Shown here: one piece after another, positions 7,748-16,393 of the stretch
Layout: each line of letters begins with the position of its first letter
Numbering within the stretch: the first letter of the stretch is position 1
From: Solwaraspora sp. WMMD1047
GTDB lineage: Bacteria > Actinomycetota > Actinomycetes > Mycobacteriales > Micromonosporaceae
Assembly: GCF_029626155.1 (NCBI RefSeq)
Contig: NZ_JARUBL010000001.1
Coordinates: forward strand, 2,418,001-2,482,000
DNA: 64,000 bases
Direction: 5' to 3'
Translations under genes and position numbers: made by a program
The notes under the pieces: model-generated
What the model saw: only the letters and a program-made list of their open reading frames with translations
Databases searched by the model: none
What the model was told of the DNA's origin: nothing

Positions 7748-9448
7748 TCAGCGCGCCGGGCAGCGGGTGCCCTCCGGCGGAACGGTCAGGTCGATCAGGT
7801 ACGCGTCCACCGCCTCGGTGATGCACCGCGTCTGCGGGTAGGCGGTGTGCCCCTCGCCCTCCCAGGTCAGCACCACACCGACGCCGAGCATCTCGGCCAG
7901 CGCCGGGGTCTGCTCGTACGGGGTGGCCGGATCGCCGGTGGTGCCGACCACCAGCACCGGGGGCGCCCCGGCCGCCGGACCGGTCGGGTACGGGTCGCTC
8001 TCACCCGGCCAGAACGCGCAGGGCAGCATCCCGACCGCCAGCGCCGCGCCGAACAGCGGGTACTTCGCCCGCCACTGCGACTGCAGCTCCCGGATCCGCG
8101 GCACCTCCGGCGCGGTCTCCTCGTCGGCGCAGTTGACCGCCAGGTTCGCGTCGAACAGGTTCGAGTACGACCCGTCGTCGGCCCGGTCGGCGTACGAGTC
8201 GGCGCTTTCGAAGACCCCGGCCGGGTCGCCGGCGTTCAGGTCGTCGATCGCCTCGGCCAGCTGCTCCCAGCCCGACTCGGTGTAGAGCGAGGAGACCATC
8301 GCGTAGAAGACCCACCCGGCGGTGGCCTCCCGGCCGTCGGCGCCCCGCAGCGGCGAGGTCCGCGCCTTCTCCAGCGCCCCGGTCACCGCCGCCCGGGCAT
8401 CCGGCGCCAGCGGGCACCGGTCCGGGCTCGCCGCGCACCAGGTGGTGAAGTTGTCGAAGGCCCGCTCGAAGCCCTTCGCCTGGCTCTCCGAGCCGGCCAC
8501 GAAGTCCTGCCGGGGATCGACCGCCCCGTCCAGCACCAGCGCCCGGACCTTGTTCGGGAAGAGCTGGGCGTAGGTGGCGCCGAGCAGGGTGCCGTACGAG
8601 TAGCCGAGGTAGCTGAGCTTCTCGTCGCCGACGGCCGCCCGGATCGCGTCCATGTCGCGGGCGGCCTGCTCGGTGGAGAAGAGCCGCAGCTGGTCGCCGT
8701 ACCGCTGGCCGCAGCCCTCGCCGATGGTCCGGTTCAGCGCCACCAGCCCGTCGAACTCGGCCTGGTCGTCGGGGTCCGGGTCGTAGCCGAAGCTGGCGTC
8801 GAGATTCTCGTCGGAGATGCACTTGACCGGGCTGGACCGGGACACCCCGCGCGGGTCGAAGCCGATGATGTCGAAGCGTTCGGTGACGCTGTCGGGCAGG
8901 CCGCCGTAGGTCGGACCGAACGAGAGGTAGACGGCGGTGTCGACGCCGGAGGCACCCGGCCCGCCGGGGTTGACCAGCAGCGAACCGATCCGGTCGCGCT
9001 GGTCGGCCGAGCGGATCCGCAGCAGCGCGATCTCGAACGTCTCGCCGCCCGGCGCCTCCCAGTCCTGCGGCACGGCGACCGTGGCGCAGTCGTATGTCAT
9101 GCCGGGTGCGCCCCGGCCGACCAGCTCGCGCGGCGTCTCCGGACAGCTCCGCCAGCTCACGCCGCCGGCACCGGACGGCCCGGCCGCCGGCTGGCCGCCC
9201 TCGGTGCGCGGCGCGAACGGCGGCACGGTGCAGCCGGCGAGCAGCAGCGCCAGCAGACCGACGACGGCGCCGGCCACGGCGGCCCGGCGAGTCCGGCGGG
9301 CCCGGCCCGGGGCGACCAGGCGGGTCCGGCCCGGGGCGACCAGGCGGGTCCGGCCCGGGGCGACCAGGCGGGTCCGGTCCGGGGTGGCGCTGCGGGTCCG
9401 GTTCGGGGTGGCGCGGCCGGCCGGCGGGTGTGGTGGTGTGCGGGTCAC
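7748..9448 (-). CDS. Secreted alpha/beta hydrolase lipoprotein (SlpD/SlpE tripeptidyl-aminopeptidase family)
   Basis: 566 aa. A long Arg-rich leader is followed by a membrane segment ending in the lipobox LLLAGC, which predicts a lipoprotein. The catalytic region has GSLLVNPGGPGASGVD (oxyanion hole), the nucleophile elbow GYSYG, and near the C-terminus the TAP-like domain with VVGTTGDPATPYEQ and EGEGHTAYP carrying the acid and His. Family members release N-terminal peptides from exported proteins. The leader is unusually long because of 24-bp repeats (9303-9422) that encode repeated TRLVAPGR units. A shorter start inside the repeats cannot be excluded. Confidence 0.88.
   Translation of the reverse strand: MTRTPPHPPAGRATPNRTRSATPDRTRLVAPGRTRLVAPGRTRLVAPGRARRTRRAAVAGAVVGLLALLLAGCTVPPFAPRTEGGQPAAGPSGAGGVSWRSCPETPRELVGRGAPGMTYDCATVAVPQDWEAPGGETFEIALLRIRSADQRDRIGSLLVNPGGPGASGVDTAVYLSFGPTYGGLPDSVTERFDIIGFDPRGVSRSSPVKCISDENLDASFGYDPDPDDQAEFDGLVALNRTIGEGCGQRYGDQLRLFSTEQAARDMDAIRAAVGDEKLSYLGYSYGTLLGATYAQLFPNKVRALVLDGAVDPRQDFVAGSESQAKGFERAFDNFTTWCAASPDRCPLAPDARAAVTGALEKARTSPLRGADGREATAGWVFYAMVSSLYTESGWEQLAEAIDDLNAGDPAGVFESADSYADRADDGSYSNLFDANLAVNCADEETAPEVPRIRELQSQWRAKYPLFGAALAVGMLPCAFWPGESDPYPTGPAAGAPPVLVVGTTGDPATPYEQTPALAEMLGVGVVLTWEGEGHTAYPQTRCITEAVDAYLIDLTVPPEGTRCPAR
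9303..9422. repeat. 24-bp tandem repeat, five units, in signal-peptide region
   Basis: Three perfect 24-bp units (9303-9326, 9327-9350, 9351-9374) are followed by two degenerate ones (to 9422). They encode 8-residue TRLVAPGR units upstream of the lipoprotein membrane segment. In-frame expansion only lengthens the cytoplasmic positive region of the signal peptide. Confidence 0.9.
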
Positions 9449-9646
9449 GAGAGTCCTTCCGCGATCTCTGCCCGCCAGGCTATCCCGGGTCTGGCGCGCT
9501 CCCGGTCAGGCGGGCGGCCGGCCGGTGCTGCGGGGCGCTTCTCGACTGCCGGCCGCGCCTGATGTCGTCAGCCGGTCGGCGCCGGGGCGACAGTCGTCAG
9601 GCGGTCGCGGGGCGACGGTCGTCAGGCGGTCGCGGCGTGACGGTCG

Positions 9647-10735
9647 TCAGGCGGTCGGCGCCGGGTCGCCGGCGAGTACCTGGTCGACGTCGAACCGGAC
9701 CGGGCGGTCGAGCTGGGCGTACTCGCAGGAGCGGGGGTCGCGGTCTGGGCGCCACCGGATGAACCGGGCGGTGTGCCGGAACCGGTCGCCCTCCATCGCG
9801 TCGTAGCCGACCTCGACCACCAGCTCCGGGCGCAGCGGCTCCCACTCCAGGTTCTTGGTGCCGCTCCACCGGCTCAGCCCGCCGGGAATGCGCTGCCCGC
9901 TGGTGTGGTCGCCGTGGATCCACGGATGGCCGGCGACGTCGCCGCGGTAGGGCGCCAGCTCGTCGAGGAGCTCGGCCCGGCGGGCCGCGGTGAACGAGGC
10001 CGAGACGCCGACGTGGTGCAGCAGGTCGCCCTCGTAGAGGCCGAGCAGCAGCGACCCGACCACCGGCCCGGACTTGTGCCAGCGGAAGCCGGCCACCACC
10101 ACGTCCGCCGTCCGGGTGTGCTTGACCTTGAACATCAACCGCTTGCCGGGGTCGTACGGCAGGTCGGCCGGCTTTGCGATCAACCCGTCCAGCCCGGCCC
10201 CCTCGAAGATCTCGAACCAGCGGCGGGCGGTCGCCTCGTCGGCGGTGACCGGCGTGACGTGCACCGGCGGAACCACGTCGGCGAGCGCCGCCAGCAGCCG
10301 TTCCCGGCGCCGGTGGTAGGGCTGGTCGAGCAGCGCCTCGTCGCCGTACGCCAGCAGGTCGAAGGCGACGAAGTCGGCCGGGGTCTTCTCGGCCAGCATC
10401 GACACCCGGCTGGCAGCCGGGTGGATCCGCTGGCCGAGCAGGTCGAAGTCGAGCCGGGGGCCGCCGTCCGGACCGTCCCGCCGGATCACGATCAACTCGC
10501 CGTCGACCACGCAGCGGGCCGGCAGCTGCCGGCGGACCTGCTCGATCACCTCGGGGAAGTACCGGGTGAGCGTCTTGCCGCCCCGGCTGGCCAGCTCGAC
10601 CTCGTCGCCGTCGCGGAACACGATGCACCGGTAGCCGTCCCACTTCGGCTCGTAGGTCATCCCGGCGCCGGTGGGAAGCTCCGCGACGCTCTTGGCCAGC
10701 ATCGGCTCGACCGGGGGGTTGATCGGTAACTGCAC
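9647..10735 (-). CDS. ATP-dependent DNA ligase (LigC-like)
   Basis: 362 aa. Adenylation domain with the nucleophile Lys in EPKWDGYR (residues 29-36), CVVDGELIV, the DLLAYGDEALLDQPYHRRR block, GLDGLIAKPAD and RLMFKVKHTRTADVVV. The OB domain ends with LEWEPLRPELVVEVGYDAM and HTARFIRWRPDRDP. It matches stand-alone actinobacterial ligases that back up LigD in end joining or repair. A TTG at 10747 is in frame; the GTG at 10735 is preferred because related ligases begin right at the PPVEPMLAK segment. Short repeats of its 3' end occur between 9570 and 9665. Confidence 0.92.
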   Translation of the reverse strand: MQLPINPPVEPMLAKSVAELPTGAGMTYEPKWDGYRCIVFRDGDEVELASRGGKTLTRYFPEVIEQVRRQLPARCVVDGELIVIRRDGPDGGPRLDFDLLGQRIHPAASRVSMLAEKTPADFVAFDLLAYGDEALLDQPYHRRRERLLAALADVVPPVHVTPVTADEATARRWFEIFEGAGLDGLIAKPADLPYDPGKRLMFKVKHTRTADVVVAGFRWHKSGPVVGSLLLGLYEGDLLHHVGVSASFTAARRAELLDELAPYRGDVAGHPWIHGDHTSGQRIPGGLSRWSGTKNLEWEPLRPELVVEVGYDAMEGDRFRHTARFIRWRPDRDPRSCEYAQLDRPVRFDVDQVLAGDPAPTA

Positions 10736-10870
10736 CCGGCCAGTCAACCAGACCGGCCGGCCCGCCGGTGGGGCGTCACCGCCGCCGGCCCGGGTCCCGG
10801 CCGCCCGCCGGCCCCGCCCACGGGCCGCTCGAACTGGCTGTTTTCGCAGCTCAGGGGCTATCTTCGCGGG

Positions 10871-11098
10871 GTGCGTAAGGATCGCGGAGGGCGGGGTTGG
10901 GCCTGCGCCTGCTGCGGCCGGTGGCGGGTCAGCGTGGAACTGGTCGCCGGCCGGCAGCGCTACCGGTTGGCCCGCCGCTACGCCGCCGACGTCGGCGGCG
11001 TGGACGTGCTCGGCGAGGTCGGCACGGTGCCGGCGCTGGAGCGGTTACTGCGCGACCGGACCCCACTGAGCCTGGCCGACTTCCGCGAACTGCCCTGA
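10871..11098 (+). CDS. Small conserved-looking hypothetical protein
   Basis: 75 aa from a GTG at 10871. The N-terminus has a CACC cysteine pair in a basic context, followed by a predicted helical region ending LLRDRTPLSLADFRELP. From codon 8 onward third positions are nearly all G/C, as in real genes of this genome, and no better frame overlaps it. No family is recognised. It could be a small zinc-knuckle or DNA-binding protein; that is a guess from the CxCC cluster. Confidence 0.6.
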   Translation: MRKDRGGRGWACACCGRWRVSVELVAGRQRYRLARRYAADVGGVDVLGEVGTVPALERLLRDRTPLSLADFRELP

Positions 11099-11233
11099 GG
11101 TCCCACTGCGCTGGTGAGGTCGCGCGGCCGGCGAGGTCGCGGCCGCCGGGGTCCGGGCTGCGGAGGGGTCCGGGCCACGGCGGGCTGCGGCGGGCCACGG
11201 CGGGGTTTCGGGCCGCCGCCGCGGCGGGCCGGT

Positions 11234-12157
11234 TCAGAATCGGGCGAAGGAGCGGATCGGCATCCGCGGACCGAATCGGGGCGCGTGCCGGCCGGCGGCC
11301 GTCAGCAGCGCGCAGACCCGCCCCCGGTGGCCGCGGAACGGCTCCAGCAGGGCCAGCATCCGGGCGTCGTCGCCGCGCGGCTCGCCGGCCAGCGCCCAAC
11401 TGACCATGTTGGGGATGTGGTAGTCGCCGACGCTCACCGCGTCCGGGTCGCCGTGGCTGATCCGGACCACCTCGGCCGCCGTCCACGGACCGATCCCGGG
11501 GATCGCGGTCAGCCGGCGGCTGGTCTCGGCCGCGTCGGCGCAGCGTTCCAGCCGGTCGGCCTCGGCCGCGGCCCGACTCAGCGTCTGCGCCCGGCGCTGC
11601 TCCACCCCGAACGGGTGGAAGACCCAGTACGGCACCGCGGCGATCACCGCCGGCTCCGGGGGGATCAGCAGCGGCTGGACCGGCCCGGGCGCCGGTGACC
11701 CGAACCGCCGTACGGTCGCCGCGTACGCCCGGTATGCCTCCTTGCCGGTGACCTTCTGCTCCAGGACCGCCCGCAGCAGCCGGGGAAAGACCTGCCCGGT
11801 CGCCGGCATCCGCAGCCCGTGCAGGGTCCGGGCCAGCGGACCCAGTACCGGATGGGACTCCACCAGTGGCGCGAAGCCGGTGACGTCGTCGCGCAGCCCG
11901 GCGACCGCGTCCGCGCGTTCGGTCACCCACCGCGCGCCGGGGCCGTACCCGTCGGCGCGCAGGTCGGTCCCGGCGCGGCGCAGCGACAGGGTGGCCGGGC
12001 CGGTCGGGGTGCGGGCGGCCCACCAGAACGCGTCCCCGACGAACCGGGCGCAGGGATCGTGCGCCCCCATCGCCAGCGTCCGTACCGACTGGGCGAACCG
12101 GTAGCCGTCCGGCGGTCGCAGCACCCTGGTCGACGCCGGCACGAGCTCGTTCACCAC
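11234..12157 (-). CDS. DNA-3-methyladenine glycosylase II-like HhH-GPD protein
   Basis: 307 aa. The C-terminal half has the HhH-GPD signature: LLRAVLEQKVTGKEAYRAY, the hairpin IPGIGPWTAAEV, and the catalytic Asp in VGDYHIPN. The N-terminal domain resembles AlkA-like TBP-fold extensions. It would excise alkylated or damaged bases in base excision repair. The frame is open to 12337, but the upstream part is low-complexity and extends into the neighbouring terminator region. The tandem GTG codons at 12157/12154 are the best start. Confidence 0.85.
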   Translation of the reverse strand: MVNELVPASTRVLRPPDGYRFAQSVRTLAMGAHDPCARFVGDAFWWAARTPTGPATLSLRRAGTDLRADGYGPGARWVTERADAVAGLRDDVTGFAPLVESHPVLGPLARTLHGLRMPATGQVFPRLLRAVLEQKVTGKEAYRAYAATVRRFGSPAPGPVQPLLIPPEPAVIAAVPYWVFHPFGVEQRRAQTLSRAAAEADRLERCADAAETSRRLTAIPGIGPWTAAEVVRISHGDPDAVSVGDYHIPNMVSWALAGEPRGDDARMLALLEPFRGHRGRVCALLTAAGRHAPRFGPRMPIRSFARF

Positions 12158-12283
12158 AGCCCAGACCCTAGTCGGCCACCGGCGGACCACCGGTCCAGCC
12201 CCGGACCCGGCCGGTCCCGATCGGGTACGGCCCGCCCTGCTCAGGTACGGCGGCAGGTCCCGCCGTGTCCAGCCCGGACATGG

Positions 12284-12329
12284 CGAGGGCGGCACCGCTG
12301 ACGCCGGTTGCGTCGCGGTGCCGCCCTCG
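12284..12329 (-). terminator. Terminator hairpin after the unknown secreted protein gene
   Basis: Perfect 15-bp arms (12284-12298 and 12315-12329) with a 16-nt loop, placed 18 bp after the stop of the gene at 12347-13315. GC-rich stem without a U tract, as common in actinomycetes. Confidence 0.7.
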
Positions 12330-12346
12330 GCCGGCACGGTCGGGTG

Positions 12347-13315
12347 TTACCGGGTGACGTTGATCCGGACGCTGTCGAAGGCCGGGATCTGGTTGGCCCG
12401 CGCCATCATCGGGATCCGGTGCGAGTTGTCGCCGGCCCACGAGGCGCACTGGGCGACACCGGCCTGCGGCAGGCCGGGCACCGTGATGACGACCTCGTCC
12501 GGTCGCGCACCGCCCTGGCTGTCCTCGGTGGCCACGAAGAACGCGGGCACCGGGGCCGGGTCCGGGGCGTTGCGCCGGCTGTCGAGCATCCGGCAGGCGG
12601 TGTGGAAGTGGCCGCGCACCAGGCCGTTCTCGTCGAGGAAGGCACTCTCCTTGTAGTAGCCGCCCTGGCCGGCCGCGAGGAACCGGTCCCGGACCAGGTT
12701 GCGGGTGCTGACCCGGAGGGTGAACTGCTGGTTCGCGCGGACCCGCTGCGGCGCCCGCGTGATCATCAGGGACGCGTTGTTCTCCGCGTTCGCGACCTCG
12801 CCGAACGCGGTGCTCACGCACCGGTTGCCGAGCTGGAAGCCGTCGTGCGCCGCCAGCTCGCTGGGGCCGCAGTCGTTGCCGAGGATGTCCAGGGCGTCAC
12901 CCGGGGCCGGCGCGCCGGCGCTCGGCGAGCTGTTCGGCGGGCAGTTGTTGTTGCCCCGGTTGCCGCCGCGGCGGCGGGTCTCGGCCGACGCCGGCTCCTG
13001 GCCGTCGCCGGGATGCTGGATCGACCCGTGGTCGTGGTACGCGGCCGCGGGGTTGTCCGGGTTCGGCGTACCGGGGGCGTTCGGGTCCGGAGCGCCGGTC
13101 GGGGTGGCCCCGGCCGACGGGTCCGCCGGCGGGGCCGAGGTCGGGGCGCACTGCGCGGCCTGCCGCCGACGGTTCTCGGCGGCGTTGGAGACCTGGTTCA
13201 CGGCGACGATCCCACCGAAGACGACCAGTGTGGCCACGACCGCGATGACTCGCTTGTTCTTGGCGTTCGCCTGGGAACGACGCCAGTCACGGCGGCGGGA
13301 GGGGGTGGTGTTCAC
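12347..13315 (-). CDS. Secreted or membrane-anchored protein of unknown function
   Basis: 322 aa. Basic N-terminus, one membrane segment at about residues 23-42 (RVIAVVATLVVFGGIVAV), a Pro/Gly/Asn-rich linker to about residue 125, then a folded-looking C-terminal domain with four Cys (in NDCGPSE, GNRCVS, HTACRML and AQCASW) likely forming disulfides outside the cell. Blocks such as GHFHTACRMLDS and RVSTRNLVRDRFL are distinctive. I do not recognise a family. It lies downstream of the DUF4142 gene on the same strand (55 bp gap), so the two may be cotranscribed. Confidence 0.8.
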   Translation of the reverse strand: MNTTPSRRRDWRRSQANAKNKRVIAVVATLVVFGGIVAVNQVSNAAENRRRQAAQCAPTSAPPADPSAGATPTGAPDPNAPGTPNPDNPAAAYHDHGSIQHPGDGQEPASAETRRRGGNRGNNNCPPNSSPSAGAPAPGDALDILGNDCGPSELAAHDGFQLGNRCVSTAFGEVANAENNASLMITRAPQRVRANQQFTLRVSTRNLVRDRFLAAGQGGYYKESAFLDENGLVRGHFHTACRMLDSRRNAPDPAPVPAFFVATEDSQGGARPDEVVITVPGLPQAGVAQCASWAGDNSHRIPMMARANQIPAFDSVRINVTR

Positions 13316-13370
13316 GTGGTGGACCTCTTCCTTACTGGGGTTGCCAGCGCTATCTGTCTCGATGGGTGGT

Positions 13371-14141
13371 TCAGCGGGCTCTCATCAGGCGGATCAGGCT
13401 GTAGGCGCCGGCGACCAGGGCCGCGGCCAGCACGATCCAGACGACTGTCTGGTTGACGCTCGCCGCGCCGACGACGCCGCGCGCGTTGGCGCCGGAGAAG
13501 AGCGCGCTGTCGCTGTCCGGCACCACCGGGCCGCCGGCACCGGCCTGCGGCAGCGGCAGTGATCCGTAGTCGACCAGGCCGGTGCTCTCCAGCAGGGTCA
13601 GGTGGTTCATGACGAAGTCGTTGGACTGCTGGGCCAGCACCCGGACCACCTCGTTGCGGGTGCCGGTGCGGACCACCGCGATCGCCGGGAACACGGCGCC
13701 GTGCGCGGCCCGGAGCCGGTCCACGAAGATCTGGTCGAACTGGGCGCCGGTGCTGCCCTTCATCTCGTCCAGCCAGCCCTGCTGCTCGACGTTGGGGCGG
13801 TCGGGTATCGGCACGTTCAGCCGGGCGGCGGCGGCGACCACCAGCCGGTCCAGCTCGACGTGCTGGGCGGCAATCTCCGCGCCGATCTCGCGGACCCGTT
13901 GCGAGGCGCCCTTCTCGGCCGCCATCTGACCGGCGGGCATTTCCCAGAGGCCGGCCAGCCGAACCTTGACCAGCAGGTCCCGGTCGGCCGGGGTGACCGG
14001 CCCGGCACCGGCGCCGGGGTCGGCCGGCGCGTTCTGGGCCATGGCTGCGGCCGGGGCGATGAGGAGGCCACCGAGCAGTCCGCCGGCGAGGCCGGTCACG
14101 ATCGTGGCGGTCCAGCGGAGTCGCCGGGATTCCGTCACCAT
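13371..14141 (-). CDS. DUF4142 domain-containing exported protein
   Basis: 256 aa. Signal peptide (LAGGLLGGLLIAPAAAMAQ), DUF4142 helical domain (DRDLLVKVRLAGLWEMPAG then IAAQHVELDRLVVAAAARL), and a C-terminal hydrophobic helix followed by RLMRAR that could anchor it. DUF4142 resembles ferritin-like four-helix bundles; function is unknown. The start is the ATG at 14141 because GGAGGA lies five bases upstream; the longer open frame would place that ribosome site inside the gene. Confidence 0.88.
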   Translation of the reverse strand: MVTESRRLRWTATIVTGLAGGLLGGLLIAPAAAMAQNAPADPGAGAGPVTPADRDLLVKVRLAGLWEMPAGQMAAEKGASQRVREIGAEIAAQHVELDRLVVAAAARLNVPIPDRPNVEQQGWLDEMKGSTGAQFDQIFVDRLRAAHGAVFPAIAVVRTGTRNEVVRVLAQQSNDFVMNHLTLLESTGLVDYGSLPLPQAGAGGPVVPDSDSALFSGANARGVVGAASVNQTVVWIVLAAALVAGAYSLIRLMRAR

Positions 14142-14740
14142 CTTGTCGTCCTCCAAATAATCATTTCGCTTACTACGGATGGAACCGTACGGATCCCTTT
14201 ACTGCGTCGTCAACGCGAGCCAGGGAAGATACGGAAGTCTTAGGTCGTACTTAATTGGAACTTATGCTTCCGGCGGCGAACCCGGGGGATCAGCCGTTCG
14301 GCTGATGGCCCGGGTTCAAGCCGCAGGCCGGGAGCGGGTGCCCTCGTTGCGCCGCAACGCCTCGCGGTCCGGGCCGGGGTTGACCTGCCGGCCGGCCCCG
14401 AATTGACCTTTGTGGTGTGCGTCGCCGCCTGACAACTGACGGTGCCGGCGTATCCGGGTTGGAACGCAGCGTACCCGTCCGGTGCATTGGCAGCGCCTCC
14501 TTTCCCGGCCTGCGGGCCGCTTACCTGCAATTTCTGGCTGCCGGGTGAAGCACTGCGGCGCCGGCCCTCGCGGGCCGGCGCCGCAGCCGGGGTACGGGCG
14601 CTGCCGGCGCGCCGCGTCCCGGTCGTGACGGCGGCCGGCCGAGCCCTCCCTGGCAGCGGCCGACCGCCGCGTCTCGCGGGCGGTGGTGCGATGTTCCGGC
14701 GCGGTGGCTCGGGCGGCTCGACCGACCCACCGCCGCTTGG
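14142..14740. other. 599-bp gene-free region with two strong hairpins
   Basis: No convincing coding frame. It contains a compound hairpin with arms GAACCCGGG (14278-14286) and CCCGGGTTC (14309-14317) enclosing ATCAGCC/GGCTGAT, and a terminator-like hairpin at 14554-14585. On the minus strand TTGACG followed 18 nt later by TACGGT (around 14210-14180) is a possible promoter for the DUF4142 gene. Base composition near 14200-14270 is less GC-rich than the surroundings, as expected for a promoter. Confidence 0.6.
14554..14585 (-). terminator. Terminator hairpin downstream of the COG4315 lipoprotein
   Basis: Perfect 14-bp stem (14554-14567 with 14572-14585) and a 4-nt loop (TCGC). It sits about 155 bp beyond the stop of the lipoprotein gene on the minus strand. 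Confidence 0.6.
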
Positions 14741-15379
14741 TCAGTAGTCGTAGCCGCCGCTGTCGCTGCCGGCCGCGTCGTCATCGTCCTTGGACGGCGG
14801 GGCGACCGGCTTCGGCGTGCCCTTCGGCAGGCACTCGAGGTTCTTCTTGCCGTCCGGCTGGGAGACGAACCAGTTGCCGCCGACGCCCTGGCCCTTCCAG
14901 TCGCCGGGCTTCTTGTCGCCGATGTAGCGGTAGAGCGGCCAGCCGCCCAGCGTCACCTGCTTGGTGCCGTCCGCCCGGTCCACGGTCCCGACGTTGTCGT
15001 CGAGTACGCCGTCGAGCGCCAGGTCGCCGTCGGTGTAGACCGGCGGCCAGATCTCCTCGCACTGGTCCACGCAGTTGCTCGTCGGCGGGTTGGCGGAGTC
15101 CTCGTCGAAGCGGTAGAGGATCCACCCCTTCTCGTCGGTGACCACCTCGCCCATCCGGGCGACCTCCTTGCCGATCAGCTCCAGGGTGAGCTTGACGTCG
15201 GGGGTGTCCTCGGCGGCCTCGGCCTCCTCGGACGGTTCGGCGGACGGCTGGGCCGCAGCGTTGGCGACCTGCTCCGTCCCGCCCGTGTTGCCCTGGTCGT
15301 ATCCCGTCGGAGCGCAGGCCGAAAGTGCCGCGAGTGCGCCAGCGAGAATGACGGGAACGGTCCGCTTGATCAGTGCCAC
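14741..15379 (-). CDS. COG4315-type secreted-repeat lipoprotein
   Basis: 212 aa lipoprotein: signal peptide ending ALSAC at residues 18-22, an acidic linker, then the 'secreted repeat of unknown function' unit twice (GWILYRFDED and GWPLYRYIGDKKPGDWKGQG, each followed by a Trp-rich block), with paired Cys in NCVDQCEEIWPP. The family is exported and often linked to ECF sigma/anti-sigma loci, as here; its biochemical role is unclear. GTG start at 15379 with GGAGGAGGG upstream. The C-terminal tail is Asp-rich. Confidence 0.85.
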   Translation of the reverse strand: MALIKRTVPVILAGALAALSACAPTGYDQGNTGGTEQVANAAAQPSAEPSEEAEAAEDTPDVKLTLELIGKEVARMGEVVTDEKGWILYRFDEDSANPPTSNCVDQCEEIWPPVYTDGDLALDGVLDDNVGTVDRADGTKQVTLGGWPLYRYIGDKKPGDWKGQGVGGNWFVSQPDGKKNLECLPKGTPKPVAPPSKDDDDAAGSDSGGYDY

Positions 15380-15601
15380 GTGCCCTCCTCCATACTTGGC
15401 AGGTCGCCAGGAAGTACGCAGGACCAGCCCGGTTGGACTGGTAATCGAGCGTGGACAATTTCACACGGATCCGTTGAACCGGGCCGGTTCGCGGTGCGTG
15501 GATGGTGGTCGACGGGTGCACCCCGCGCCCGGCGTCGAACGGGCAGGCGGGGGCCGCCCGCGCCATCGCGCTGCGGGGTTGGGCGGGACCGTCGGTGCCG
15601 G

Positions 15602-16393
15602 TCAGACCGGAACGGTGACCAGCGCGGTGGCGACTCCCTTGAGGTCGATCGCCTGCACCTGGATCCGGTCGATGTCGGACCGCGGCGCCGCCGTGGTGGT
15701 CTGCAACAGCAGCGGGGCCGGCTCGGCGCCCGTGCCGTAACCGGTGACCGGCACCGACCAGCTGGAGACCACCTCCGCCGACCCGCTCTTGCGCAGCACC
15801 ACCAGCCGGCAGTTCTGCGGCCCGGTGAGCTTGGCCAGCGCGAACGAGATCTGGGTGCCGAACGGCTCGGACTGCAGCAGCAGGGTGGCCTCGACGCCGG
15901 TGGTCTCGTCGGTAGCGGTGAGCCGTTCGCCGGCGTCCAACTCCGGCCCGCCGACGCCGAAGCCGGGGGAGCTGGTGATCGGCGGCGGTGCGCTGGGCAC
16001 CGACCCGGTGTCGCGCCCGCCGGGACCGGCGGTGTTCGTCCCCGGTTCGGCCAGCCACTGGCCGCCGGCGAAGAGCGCGAAGCCGGTCAGCATGGCCAAC
16101 AGGACCACCCCGGCGGCCAGGCTGAACAGCCGCCGGCTGCGTTCCCGGCGGCGGTCCTCGCTCACCGCGACGAGCATCCGGTCGAGCAGCCGACCGTCCG
16201 AAACGGACTGTTCGGCCACCACCAGGTCCTCGGCGTCGATCTCGCCGAGCAGGTCGACCACCGGCAGCAGCGTCTCCAGTTCCCGGGCGCAGTTCCAGCA
16301 CTCCGCGAGGTGCTCCTCGAAGCGCGCGGTCTCGACCGGGTCGAGGGCGCCCAGCGCGTACGAGGCGACGTCCAGGTGGTCCGTGCCGCTCAC
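15602..16393 (-). CDS. Anti-sigma factor with zinc-binding N-terminus (RskA-like)
   Basis: 263 aa. The N-terminal ~60 residues form the anti-sigma domain, with the ZAS motif HLAECWNC (His-x3-Cys-x2-Cys). One membrane helix follows at about residues 95-115 (LFSLAAGVVLLAMLTGFAL), then an extracytoplasmic domain of the RskA type. It would hold the ECF sigma factor at the membrane until a signal is received outside. The GTG start overlaps the sigma gene stop by 4 bp, so the two are translationally coupled. Confidence 0.9.
   Translation of the reverse strand: MSGTDHLDVASYALGALDPVETARFEEHLAECWNCARELETLLPVVDLLGEIDAEDLVVAEQSVSDGRLLDRMLVAVSEDRRRERSRRLFSLAAGVVLLAMLTGFALFAGGQWLAEPGTNTAGPGGRDTGSVPSAPPPITSSPGFGVGGPELDAGERLTATDETTGVEATLLLQSEPFGTQISFALAKLTGPQNCRLVVLRKSGSAEVVSSWSVPVTGYGTGAEPAPLLLQTTTAAPRSDIDRIQVQAIDLKGVATALVTVPV

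Noticed and set aside
9570-9665. Short GTCGTCAGGCGGTCG repeats as a possible CRISPR or att site
   Set aside because: Copies are adjacent with no spacers and derive from the 3' end of the ligase gene; they look like local slippage.
14309-14330. tRNA T-arm-like GGTTCAA sequence
   Set aside because: It is the right arm of a hairpin; no acceptor, D or anticodon arms can be folded around it.
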